A DNA stretch of 64,000 bases, taken from Linanthus parryae. Lineage: Eukaryota; Streptophyta; Magnoliopsida; Ericales; Polemoniaceae. Position 1 is the stretch's first letter. Every line of letters begins with the position of its first letter. The translations under genes were made by a program, and so were the position numbers. Below the pieces are notes generated by a model. The model worked only from the letters and a program-made list of their open reading frames with translations, was not told the DNA's origin and searched no databases. The stretch is taken from positions 114,588,088 through 114,652,087 of the forward strand of contig JALGPY010000002.1 of assembly GCA_023055425.1 (NCBI GenBank), read 5' to 3'. Below, one piece after another: positions 45,731 to 57,060 of the stretch.

Positions 45731-47496
45731 ATGAGCTCTAGAAGAACGTCTGAAAGAAATAAGATTGATGGAGATTCCAAGACAGTTTCTAAAAGAAGAG
45801 AAATAGTAACTCTTAGTGATGAATCCAGCTCTAGGAATACAAATGCAGAAAAGGCTCATTCACCTCCAAAGCAGAAGACCAAGAAGGACTAGATTCCAAC
45901 TTCCAGTAAGAAAAAGAAGACAGATCAATCTACTCCTGAGAAATAGCCAGTGGAACACAGATTGCTAGCCCTAAGAAAGTGAAAAAGAATAAGCCTACCA
46001 AATCAGAAAAAGGAAAAGGGAAAGCTACAGATGAAGAACAAGAAAAGAACACTGGAACGGAGCTACAGATCTATTTTGAGAAGAACACATCCCCTGGTAA
46101 GAAATCAGGCATTAATAGGAAATGGTATGTTAGTAATTTTGCTAGAGGAATTTGGTTAGATGGCTTTGCTTCTAGATTTATAGCATGCTGCAGCATGATC
46201 AGTGTCAATATGTTGAATATCATGAATCTGTAGTGCTTTAAAAGTTTGAAGAAAAGTTCTCTTTGAAAGATTCTGAATCCATCAGATATTGCTTATCCTA
46301 GGCTCATTATCTCAACATGAAGCAAGTCAAATCCTTAAACCTGGAAATTTCCTCTAAAGTGGCTTGTGTAGATATGGAACTGGATCATTCTGAGTTTGCC
46401 AAGGTGTTAGGCTGTCCCAAGAGATATAACACATATAACTACCCCAATAGACTGAAGCCTTGAAGCTGGCTAGAGAAGAATTATTTTTACCCAATGCTTC
46501 TACCTCCTCAAAGCATTTAACACACTATGTGCTAACTGTTGAAGCAAAAATCCTATTTACCATCTTGATGAGGTGTGTAGTGCCTAAGTAGAATTCAAAA
46601 GAGCTGTTGTCTGACAGGGTGCTATACTTGATGTATTTGAGCATGCATGGTATGAGATTGATCTTCCTACTATTGTGATGGAACACATGCTTTATTCCAA
46701 GACCAAGGAAATGAAGCATCCTTTTCCTTATGCTAACCTATTATCTCTTTTATCCCAACACCTTGAAATACCAAATTACAGAGAATAAACTATTACAACT
46801 GGCTTGGTATGCTTGATGACAAATCTTCTCAAAGGACTGGAATTATGAAAACCAGTAAGGGAGCTCGGAAGTTATACTCTAACTTTTCTGCAAAAGAGCT
46901 GAAAACTAAGAAGTTTCCAAAACCCAAAGCCTTGAGATCTACTTCAAACCTACCCTCCCGGTCTCAAGAACTTTCTCTGGTGCTTCAAAGGCTTGATGTT
47001 CAGGAGAATGATTTGGATGAATTGAATTAAAATCAGCATGAGTTTGGGACTGAATTTAAGCAAGTGAGGTATGCTTGAGAGTATCTTCAAACGCATAAAT
47101 TTGATCCATAGTGAAGAAGAAGTTTCAAAAGCTGCAGAAGGATCAAATAAGGATGGATCTACAAGAGACTTATTCAGTGAGCATACTACTCAAGATGAAG
47201 CTGTAGGGGTAAAGGATACTGAGAAACAAGTTGCTGAAGAACAAGGTGATGAAGAACAGGAACAGGGAAACGAAGATAGTCCAGATTCAGGAATGTTGAT
47301 CAAGGATATTAAGAAGAAGAATAAAAAAGAAAACATTCCAGAAATAGCCACTGCTGCAGAACTTTTTGAGGAAGAGGTTGCTGATACTAGTGAACAAGCT
47401 TCTCATGAAGAAGAAAAACGGGAAGATGAGGAAGATGAAGAAGACAAAGGAGAAGAGAATGTTGAGCCTAAGGGAGATGGAGAACCAACCCCGTGA
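45731..47496 (+). pseudogene. RLC-6 3' ORF: plant-transposon-protein-like with acidic tail
   Basis: Starts at ATG 45731 with Ser/Arg/Lys-rich text, with a stop near 45890. The basic segment KKNKPTKSEKGKGKATDEE follows at 45979, then the conserved core (KWYVSNFARGIWLDGFASRF) to 46233. More decayed core text (ELDHSEFAKVLGCPKRY near 46380-46430) is followed by a Lys/Ser-rich part (46809-47030) and a strongly acidic C-terminal region (47071-47496, Glu/Asp/Gln-rich with runs such as EEEKREDEEDEEDKGEE). The core is homologous to 19346-18826 of RLC-2. The acidic tail is not visible in RLC-2 because RLG-2 removed that end. Broken by several stops and shifts. Function unknown; an envelope role is not supported because no signal peptide or membrane segment was seen. 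Confidence 0.6.
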
Positions 47497-47824
47497 TTCT
47501 AGCCTCTTCTTTCTTCTTTTCAAGGTCTTGAATCTCTCTTCAAAGTCTTGAAATTTTCTCTCTTTTAATCTTTTTAAGCTTTAAAAAACTTGGATCCAAC
47601 ATTTTCTCATTCTTTTTTGATGAAAGTCAAAAAGGGGGAGATATCTAGAGTATTTTATTCGGTTTCTTTTTGGGTGCTTTTGATGAATTAGAGATCTAGT
47701 TTAGATCAGTATGATGTTTTTTATGCTTAACTGCTTGAATAAGTTATGACTGCTCTGCTACGCTCTCATGTTTAATTTTTGCAGAGAACCAGTTCTTAAC
47801 AGATTAGTGGTTTTGTCTTTCATC

Positions 47825-47835
47825 AAGGAGGAGAA
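47825..47835 (+). other. RLC-6 polypurine tract
   Basis: AAGGAGGAGAA directly before the 3' LTR start TGTATTTTGAGC. A second purine run, AAAAAGGGGGAGA, lies upstream at about 47629-47641. Confidence 0.75.
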
Positions 47836-49072
47836 TGTATTTTGAGCATGTTTTCAAGGGGTGGAAACTGCACCATTTCAAGTCCTTGAAACAGCTTTCA
47901 AAGGTTTGAAATTGCATCAGTGTATGATCATGAACTTAAGGGGAGTTCTTTACTCCAATCTGATTCCTTAACTCCTAATCATGTTTATGCTTTATTTCAT
48001 GATGAAAGGAAAAACATTATAAAAATTACAGATTTTTCTAATCTCTCTGATTGACTGAGTTTTTACAGGATTAATGAGCTACCTATTTTTCAGATATTGT
48101 TTCCTAATCTTTGTGTTTGCAGATAAGGAAATAAAGTATTCAAAATTATTATGTGCGTGTACAATCTTGTCTGGACTTCTTAACACTCTCAGATATAAGA
48201 TCAAGTTAGTATCTTTGAAGATACCAAGCAACTATGCGTTGGGAAAGGAGATGATTGAGAAGTCAAGATATGCTGCCTGTTTTTAAGGAAGTTTGTTTTC
48301 AGAAGATTCTGAAGATGTTCAATTCAAACTAGTTGCTTAAGAGAGGGAATGGCTGAGGAAGTTAGAGGAGAACACAAAAAGAGACATTCAAACACATTCA
48401 TGGATTTACAAGAAAAAAATAAGGAGATTCATTTCACTGAGTCCAATCATCAGAAGAGCACTGCATACTCAGCTACTTCACTAGTTCTCAGTGTTCTTCT
48501 TTCTGTACTCAGATTTGTATATAATTTTGATAATACTTCTTTCATCTTATTCTCGTGAGTTTTTCAATTGAAAAATAGAGAATTCTTGTTGAATCAGTAA
48601 GCTAGAGTAGGTACTAGATAGGTTAGTGAGAACCACAAGCTGTAACAGATTCAGGGAAATCTCTGTGCTTGAGATCGGGCTTAGCTTTTGATTAATGAGA
48701 ATTGAATTGAAAATACTGCAGGGGTTAATTCCATGAGGTAGAGACGTAGGTCCAAGTGGGCTGAACTCTATTAATCCTTGTGTCTCTTGCATTTACATTT
48801 CAGTATTTGTACTTGTTCTTTTACTTCTAAAAACAAGATTTCAATTCAAGGACTTGAACCTCATTTCAAGGCCTTGAAAACTCTCTGTAGACATTTACAC
48901 ACTGTATTGATTCCAAGGACTTGAAACTCATTTCAAGACCTGAAAATACTTTCTGCTTTCCAAAAACTTCTTTGAACCTACTCTTTTGGAAAAATTTGTC
49001 ATACTCTATTCAACCCCCCCCCCCCTTTCTAAAGTGTTGATCATGTATTACTACCTAATTTACTCTCTTTCA
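47836..49072 (+). repeat. RLC-6 3' LTR (1,237 bp)
   Basis: Starts TGTATTTTGAGCATG and ends CTCTCTTTCA, followed by the target duplication CTTCA. A C-run lies at about 49013-49025. Palindrome pairs are at 47879/47899, 48847/48867 and 48913/48933, in the same places as in the 5' LTR. Confidence 0.93.
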
Positions 49073-49077
49073 CTTCA

Positions 49078-49169
49078 TTATATTAATATCTCCATATATA
49101 ATAAAATGAATAGTCTAGAAAAAACAACATTCATACTAAAATAGATTGCCTCTAGGGCATACACCAACA
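49078..49169 (-). repeat. RLC-5 solo LTR, segment 3
   Basis: Resumes after RLC-6 with TTATATTAATATCTCC and ends with GATTGCCTCTAGGGCATACA plus CCAACA, the complement of the Angela-like LTR start. It is followed by CAAGA (49170-49174), completing the target duplication. Confidence 0.9.
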
Positions 49170-49174
49170 CAAGA

Positions 49175-50095
49175 TATATACTGTGGGGAAACTTTCAATT
49201 TATTCTCTTCCTTAGAATGATATTTAGTAGTAACCCCCCCCCCCCTGCTAGCACCAACTTGTACTAGATAACTATATTGCCCGAAACGTCAGATACAAGA
49301 TATATCACTAGCCATCACGACTGATCAACTATTACTATACCTATATCTCCCTAGTTCCTGCAATACCTTGTGTAGCACCCCACTCATTGGAAATCCAAGC
49401 TTCACTTGAATCTATTTCAACAGTATGACACTAACTCATTGAGCTAGTGAGCTAAACACACGGTGCACCTTGTACAAGGGTGTACCGAGGTCCTTCCCTT
49501 CTGTAGTTCATCATGTGAACATCTCCATCTTTATTTAGTTCGTGAGTAAAAAACTCAATAAGAAAGATAACACATGCCCTTGTAGGATATGAGAATCTAG
49601 ACAACGCTAAACAAAACCTATACCTAACAAATGAAGAGACAAACTCTATGGTTGACTCTACATGTCCCAAAAGAGGGGAAGATGAAGCGTCGATCAGAGG
49701 GAGCTAAACCGTGGCCCCAAGCTCCTTTGCTTATGATGGTCGACCCCTGAAGAAATCTCTCTTTCTCTCCGTCTCACGTGTAGGGGAGGCTAACCTATTC
49801 TTCAATACTTACAACTTAATTTTATCTCAATTCTATCTCTATATTTACTTAAGAAATTACTTAGTTTTTAAGTAAGAGAGTTCTAGAGAAAATCAATTAT
49901 GAATCTATACTTATAGAAATTGATTTAAAGAGCAACTCTTATTTATATGATAACCAATTAATAATAAAAGAGTTTTTCTTATAAATAAAATCTAATCTCC
50001 ATAAAGAAATAATCTTTTTTAAATCCAATTCTAAATAAAGTAATTAATATAAAGAAGGGTAAAAGACAATAACCACACCTACGATAAAAATACAT
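49175..50095. other. unassigned flank of the solo LTR, right (part 1)
   Basis: AT-rich DNA without recognisable coding or transposon ends. Notable only for a 12-C run at about 49236-49247 and a 27-bp imperfect hairpin at 49461-49487 (core CCTTGTACAAGG). Short frames such as 49452-49670 (minus) show no family resemblance. Confidence 0.5.
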
Positions 50096-50208
50096 TTTCG
50101 GCCCCCCGCGATTGAATAATTCCACTTTGAACCCTCATAGAAAACTAATCCTAACGACAGTAATGAAAAGACAATCCTACCCCTAAGATCGGAAAAAAAT
50201 TACAACAC

Positions 50209-50216
50209 TATAAAAG
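50209..50216 (+). promoter_or_regulatory. weak promoter-like patch: TATA box
   Basis: TATAAAAG, followed 17 bp later by a telo-box-like AACCCTAA (50233-50240), a pyrimidine-rich leader-like stretch (50240-50345) and an ACCAG/GTTTGT donor-like junction near 50453. This order is common at plant gene starts, but no coding exon follows that I can identify. Confidence 0.25.
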
Positions 50217-53020
50217 CCCATTCTTTACCTGCTCCACATTTATAACCCTAATCCCTCTTATATCTTCCCCTCTTACTCTCTTCCTTTCTCGATGTGAACA
50301 AACACAAAAGCACCATCATCTCTCCCTCTTCACCTCCTGCTCGACCAGGAACAACAGCAGCGACAACGGTAGCAGCAACCGCATCCCTGACGTCCCCCAG
50401 AGCTCCATCCTAACGCTACCACCACAATCGTGATTGCGTCTTAAATTTACCAGGTTTGTATATTTTCTTAGTACGAGTCAACACGTTTTCCTTACTCTTC
50501 ATTGCACATTTACACGTTTACATTATTTTTGGGTAGCACCCTTCAAAAATCGCTAGGGGCTAATATGAAATATCTTAACATTTGTGGGCTGAATGTTTAA
50601 ATAAATATTTTCTTGTTTCCAGATGAGAATGGAGTGGATATTTATAGTATTTGGATAAGATATGATAATGTAAAATTCTGAAAGAAATGGGGTAAAAATG
50701 ATTTTTTTCAGAAAATTGGGGGCCACTATATTATTTTCACATGCCGGTACCAACTGATCTCTGGAAAAACTGGAAATATCGGGAAAGTGGGAAGAAGGAA
50801 GTAATTAATGAGGAATCAAGGGTCAGTTTTAAAACTTCAATAAACACGTAAATTCAATAACCTACCATATCTTTCGGAAAATGACACTCACTTCCCCATT
50901 TATGTGTCTATTATCCAACCCATGAAGTGCCATCACTTGACATTCTAAATCAACTCTTATGCATATAAAGACTTCAGGATTTGTACCCTATAATTAGAAA
51001 AAAAATTGAATTGAAATATGTTCATCATAAACTTCATTTTCCTCCCACTCGTCCTCTAAATTCTCATCAAATGGACGATCTCCTCCCAACCTGTTGTTAG
51101 GGGAGCTTTATGGAGATATCAGAAGCAAAACACCCTAATCAATTGGTGGTGTAACCCGTCAAGGAAGCCCGATTCAGTAAACATATATATTGAACCCTAG
51201 CTTGTGAAACCCAATCGATTCTCTCTTCCCATGGTTAATTAAAGAAATTAGTCATTATTTTCTCACTCCTCATGATCAGGCGAGAATTTAGCAGCCAAAA
51301 TCATTAGAAAATCATTGAAAACTGGGTCAACCTCGGAGTCTGGGCAGAGCTCACTGCCGGTAACCCTCCATGGCCGGCAACAAACTATTAACGCATCTGT
51401 TTCTGCTTCATTTTCATTGTTGTGTGCTTCTTATTATTCCAAGTTCGCTCCAGAGATCACTAGGGGCAATGAAACACACCCAACCATGTTTTTTCTAACT
51501 TGACTAGGAAGGTAGCGGAGTTTTCCAACAGGCCAAGAGCCCCTATTCTTGGGCTCGGAACAATCTTAGTTCTTGCGCAAGTTGTGAATGGTTTAGAGTT
51601 CTAGGACCCTGGGATAGCCGACCACATGTATCTAGTTAAAATATAATTCAAAATATGACTTCTAACACAACTAGAATCGTTGATTAAGTTGCCGGAAAAA
51701 AATTGGTCATGAACTTATGGCTTTTGTATCTCTTTCATGTCTTCATTAATCAGGCTGATTTTTACATCTGAGTATTCTTCATACTTAACTATACCATATC
51801 CGTTGGTATTTCAACCTACGAATCCTTCTCTAAGGACCTTGAATTATACTCCAAACTGGCTGCAAATTTTTTTAGCAATAATTTAGTGGAATAGTATTTC
51901 TCTCTTTGATTTCTGTCAACTTGTAGATCATGTATCTCACTCATTAGATAATATATTGGATTGGTTATTTTCCTATTTATTCTCTGGATATTGATATTGG
52001 CTAACAACATTTCTAAGTGTAGAATCAGCATGAATCCTCCCATCTTTTTTAGATAATAATTCCTTGTACACAACTTAGAATGTCAAATTTCTTTCTCCAA
52101 TGGGTAGATCATATAAATACTTGAAAACCTATTCTATGAGTTTTCTTCAAATCCTCAATAGATTTTCCAGAAATTGAGTCCGAAGTTGAATAAACGTCGT
52201 TTTTAGTATCAAATGTAAGCAAAAACATCAATCTTTGAACTGTCAAAACTTCTTACTTGATCAAACCTTGTTAAGGTTTCTCGTGTAAGAAGCTGGTTCA
52301 TAATTCTTAAAATCTCACCTAGAGAAGACGTTTCCCATATCCTAAACTGATTGCTCAGAAATCAAGGTCGAAGTAGCCACCATGAAATTGTAAAATCAGT
52401 TGAAAACAGTATAAGTATTGGTCAACAATTTTCATCAAACTTTGACCAAGTTTATCTCTTCCTGTATTTAAAACTTGGAGAGATAAAGTATGTTCTGGAA
52501 ACCAGTCACTTCAATCTAAAAGACGATATTTTCAGATTCTCATATCTCTTCCCAAACTGACCAGAAAATGACTATAAAATTAACGAGTCTAGAAGATTTC
52601 ATCGTAACTTTGACTTTCTTATTTGACTTGTCAATGACCTAATAGACGAAAACTACTTCTGGAAAGTTGTTCAGATTAACATTATAACTTGAAAAGGTCG
52701 AGTTTGACCACGTTTGATTTTCTATAAACCCTAGTTTGACTCAGCTGTATGGAAGGGGCAAGTTGGTATTTTTTACCAAATTGAATTGAATAGTCTAATC
52801 ATGACTCAGGGCATGACGGCATGCCTCTGTAAAAGCTTTACAACATTTGGAGTTACTCTGCACCTTTCTCAGTTGGAAATTGACAAAAAGACATATTTAG
52901 GAGCTTTTCTACAATCTTGCTAAACTTGATGAACTTGAATGAAGTTAAGTGAGAGTTGTAGAATTCAATACTTAATATATCAAGAACAAATATGGATTAT
53001 GGTTGCATGTTAGTTGTTCT
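50217..53020. other. unassigned flank of the solo LTR, right (part 2)
   Basis: About 2.8 kb of AT-rich DNA. The short frames (for example 51315-51503 plus, 51816-52073 minus, 52351-52560 plus) have no recognisable domains. Parts of 52100-52760 read like decayed intron or repeat sequence with recurring TTGAC/GTCAA words. I see no supportable gene. It ends at the RLC-7 3' LTR (53021). Confidence 0.5.
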
Positions 53021-53552
53021 TGTTGAGTTTTGAGCAATCAATCGCAGCAAACATAATATATTTGCCGAGACCCATGTGATTAAGCATATTCGAATGATTA
53101 GAGATTTACCTCAGTTGCACTAAACAGTGACGATCACTAGCACAAAAAAGAATCAGCGCCTCTACGGTACCCACACGAAAATGTACTCCACATCTAGAGA
53201 ATGAAGTGACTTTAAGGCATACGATCACAACACCATTGTCACTATGCGAAGCACTTGTGACACTCACATTACACCCATATAGTGTTCTCATGGCAGGTCA
53301 TCTAGTACTCCATTATTACTAATGCGTAACCATGTATGAGACTTGATATCTCCTATCATTCTACCCACCTACTTGTCTCGATGCATTATAGTCGTCCTAA
53401 TTATCAATAATAGAAGACTATGGATATTTAAGAATACAACATATATTCTAAGGACTTCATTATGTCAAATATCTCCATATAAATAATAGAATGAACAGAG
53501 AGCCTTTATAAATGTTACAATAAATAGATTGCCTCTAGGGCATACTCCAACA
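53021..53552 (-). repeat. RLC-7 3' LTR, internally deleted (532 bp)
   Basis: Starts TGTTGAGTTTTGAGC and ends CATACTCCAACA beside the polypurine complement GTCTCCAACTTGCAC. The first 170 bp align with the start of the 5' LTR at 59927; near 53192 the text jumps to the other end of the LTR (GAATGAAGTGACTTTAAGG). About 0.9 kb, including the promoter, is missing relative to other LTRs of this family. Confidence 0.88.
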
Positions 53553-55703
53553 GTCTCCAACTTGCACTAGAGCCCATCTGCTACATCTCTTATGCCTATA
53601 GATCTAGTGTGGCCCTCATGCTTTTGCTGAGCAAGGGGTGTGGTACGTGGGTACGCAAGATTGTCAATTGTTGGTAATTTTCATACATTCACATCTACCC
53701 TATCGTTGATCTCTCATATGAGTTGATATTTCCTCAATATGTTCTTGAAGTGCTGGTGAGATTTGGGTTCCTTAACTTGTGCGATCGCACCATTTTTATC
53801 ACAATATAGTGCTATAGGATCCAGAATGCCAGGGGAAACTCCAAATTCAGTAATGAACTTCCTGATCCTAACAGCTTCCTTTGATGCATCTGATGCAGTA
53901 TTATACTCAGCTTTTGAGGTAGAAACTAAAACTATATCTTGCTTCGAACTTTTCCCAACTCACAGCTCCTCCATTAAGGCAAAACACAAAACCTAACTAC
54001 GATCTAAAATCATCTTTGTCAGTTTGGAAGCTCACACCAGTGCAACCTCTTATAGTGAGGTCTTCCTCTCTTTCATATATCAAGAATTCGTCCTTAGTTC
54101 TTCTTAAGTACTTAAGGATATTCTTGACAACTATCCAGTGACTCTCACCGGGACTTTATTCATACCTACTTGCCATGCTCAAAGCATTTGACACATCTGA
54201 CCTAGTACATAACATGGCAAACTAAAAGGATCTAATTGTCGAGGCATACAGAATCTTATTCATACAGTCCTTCTCAATCTGATTGGAAGAACAATGAGCC
54301 TTCGAAAGACTAACTCCATGTGACATGGGTAAAAATCATTTCTTCGATTCTTTCATGTTAAATTGTTTCAACACCTTTTTAATATATGTACTTTGACTTA
54401 TGCCAGGAAACATTCTTAATCTATCTCTAAAAAAATTTATACCAAGTATATATGTTGCATCGCCTAAGTATTTCATTGAAAAACAATTTCCTAGCCAATC
54501 TTTAACTTATTGCAGAGTAGGGACATTATTCCAAGTGAGTATATGTCATTCACATACAAGACCAGAAATAAAATTGTGCTCCCACTAACCTTTTTCTAAA
54601 CACAAGGTTCATATTTATTCTTGATGAATCCAAACTCTTTGATTACATCATAAATTCAAGATTTTAACTCTGAGAAAATTTCTTCAATTCGTAAGTAAGC
54701 CCCTGCAATTTACACACCATTTCAGCATGCTATGGATTAAGAAAACCCTCTGGATGTTTCATGTACACATCTTTATTGAGGTTTCCATAAAGAAACGTTG
54801 TTTTAACAACCATTTGCCAAATTTGATAATCATGGTAAGCATGAATTGCAAGCAAAATGCGAATGGATTTAAGCATCACAACTGGGGAAAAAGTTTCATC
54901 ATAGTTTATACCATGAACTTTCCTGAAACCTTTAGCCACAAGTCAACCCATAAAAGTAATCACATTACCATTCATGTCATTTTCTTCTTGAAAATCCACT
55001 TGCACCCTATTGGTTTTACCGCTTCAGGTGGTTCCACCAAAGTCCATACTTTGTTGGTAAACATGGATTCCATTTCGGATCTCATGGCTCCTAGCTATTT
55101 CATAGAGTCTGGACCATTTTGCGGCATCCTCATAGGTTGTAGGCTCATCTTGATCCATGAGCAATACATCACCAGGTTCCGTCATGAGAAATCCATATCT
55201 CTCTAATCCTTGACTTATCCTACCTGATATACGAGGTTTTTGTGTTACCTGAACAGGTTGTTTCTCCACAACATCTTCTGGATCCTGCTCCTATTGCATC
55301 AAAGGATAAATGTTCTGTTGTGGCTCTTGAACTTCTTCAAGCTTTTCCTTCGTCCCACTGGTTTCTTTAGAGACAAACTCTCTTTCTAGAAACACACTGG
55401 TTCGAGCATCAAGCACATTGTTCTCGATCGGATTGTAGAAATAATGTCTCTTTGTTTCCATAGGATATCCCACAAAGATAAATTTATCTGAATTGGGTCC
55501 AAGTTTATCTAAATGTAAGTGCTTTACATAAAATTCACAACCCCAAATCTTCATGAATGAAATACCAGGATGCTTCGTAGTCCATAACTCATATGGTTTT
55601 TTCATAGCAGATTTGGATGGAACACGGTTAAGGGATAAAATTGTTGTAAGTAGAGCATGGCTCCAAAAGGAAACTGCAAGATCAACTTGACGCATCATGA
55701 ACT
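53553..55703 (-). pseudogene. RLC-7 RNase H, RT and integrase C-terminal part
   Basis: From right to left: integrase C-terminal region 55698-55291 (MMRQVDLAVSFWSHALL ... KLGPNSDKFIFVGYP), linker and RT start 55269-55024 (SRISQGLERYGFLMTEPGD-type text, with DEPTTYEDA), RT 54939-54730 (MAKGFRKVHGINYDETFSP ... IWQMVVKTTFLYGNL), RT palm and RNase H 54700-53570. The catalytic YVDD reads YVND (54556-54545), a loss of one metal-binding Asp. Frames are broken by several stops and indels. Inactive. Confidence 0.85.
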
Positions 55704-57060
55704 TGTAGGGTTTTGATGCACGTTACGCCGCAGAATAACAAAAATTTAATCCTGCTCAAACCCTTCCAAGGATCACAGGTAAGCATTCATAACATGATTA
55801 GAGAAGAAACATGTCTACCTTAGTTTGTGTGATCACAATGAAGAATAGTGTCTTCGTCTCTACGAGTATCCACTCCTTGGATCTTTGACTGGAATCCTTC
55901 TCCACGTGTAGTTCTAGCAACGGAAGGAGGCAAAGGATCACGCAAAATGGAGCACCAAGGCGGCGCCTATGGAGGCCGACGGCAGGGAGGGACGATGGGT
56001 CTAGGGGCTTCGGCCTCTAGGCTTTTGTCTCTCTCTCTCTCTTGCTTTGCTATGTTCTCTCAATAATGACTTGGGATGAGAAAATAACAAGTTAGAGTTC
56101 CTTTATATAGTTAATAACTCTTTATTAACTACATAATTGCCCATATACTAATCATGCCCATACATGGATTAGTCCACTTGTAAACTAGTCCCACTAACTT
56201 TGCTTGTGGTTGCGTTATGATCCTTTTATTAATTGGTCCAACTAATTATTATTCATATCCAGTTTAATCCATATGGTGTGTGACCCCCATAGGTTTCTAC
56301 TTAGTTGGTAGTAACTATTACAAACATAGAGCGGTGTCTAGCAACACATCTATGCCACCCAAGTAATAGAAATAGTCAGTGATCTCGACAAACATTGTGC
56401 CCAATGTTATCGTGATCCCGATACTCGTATATCCAATCCAAAGTTTCTCGATCCAGGGAATAGACTTATCCATGCATATAACATCGATATCTCCATATTG
56501 ATTTATATGAGTCTGGCCAGACATTCCATAAGCTCTACCCCTCGAGTGGTCGTGGATATTTGCTCGTATTATGTAGGAGGGAAAAGTCCTATCTACATCA
56601 CATTCATCTCTCAACTTGCTTCATATCATGCCCGATAGCTATCTTTATGATTACTCAGTTACGGTGTAACATTTGATAATATCAAAGCATGATATTTGAC
56701 AACTATAGTATCCAGTGACTTCAAGTCTAAGGATTACAACACCATTAGCACTACGAGAAGCGCTTGTGACGTTGACATAATCTAATGTAGCCTTCTCGTG
56801 GTGGGTCTATCCAGTATGCCATTACTCCTAATGCATACCCATGTGTTAGACTTGATATCTCCATATCAGTCTACCCACATACTATTCTATAGTTGATCGT
56901 CCCGTTAATCAATATAATAGACTAGGGATATTTAAGATAAACAACACACTTGTAATCTAATGACTTCATTATATTAAATATCTCCATAAATAATAGAATG
57001 AATTATTGTAGCAACTAAATTTCATACTAAACAGATTGCCTCTAGGGCATCCAACCAATA
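55704..57060 (-). repeat. RLC-8, solo Angela-like LTR inside RLC-7 integrase
   Basis: A 1,357-bp LTR without internal region. It starts TGTAGGGTTTTGATGCACG and ends GGGCATCCAACCAATA. Flanks GAACT (55699-55703) and GGACT (57061-57065) form a 4/5 target duplication. RLC-7 integrase text stops at the left edge and resumes at the right edge. On the minus strand it begins TATTGG, not TGTTGG, as also seen in RLC-9. Its U5 portion has a GC-rich segment (55900-55990). Confidence 0.87.

Larger units (their letters stand above)
39087..49072 (+). mobile_element. RLC-6, complete SIRE-like Ty1/copia element (9,986 bp)
   Basis: Full-length element: 5' LTR 39087-40308, PBS 40311-40322, gag 40358, protease, integrase, RT, RNase H to 45309, extra 3' ORF 45731-47496, polypurine tract and 3' LTR 47836-49072. 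The 5-bp target duplication CTTCA is present on both sides (39082-39086 and 49073-49077) within RLC-5. The LTRs are 1,222 and 1,237 bp and visibly diverged, and every ORF is broken, so it is an old, inactive copy. Homologue of RLC-2 in the opposite orientation. Confidence 0.94.

Noticed and set aside
18826..49072. The TTTCAAGGCCTTGAAA repeats as heat-shock elements
   Set aside because: Heat-shock elements need GAA and TTC blocks separated by two bases; here TTC and GAA are separated by eight bases (AAGGCCTT), so the consensus is not met.
49461..49487. 27-bp imperfect hairpin (core CCTTGTACAAGG) as a terminator or MITE end
   Set aside because: Isolated, with no partner end or target duplication found; the arms contain a bulge and mismatches.
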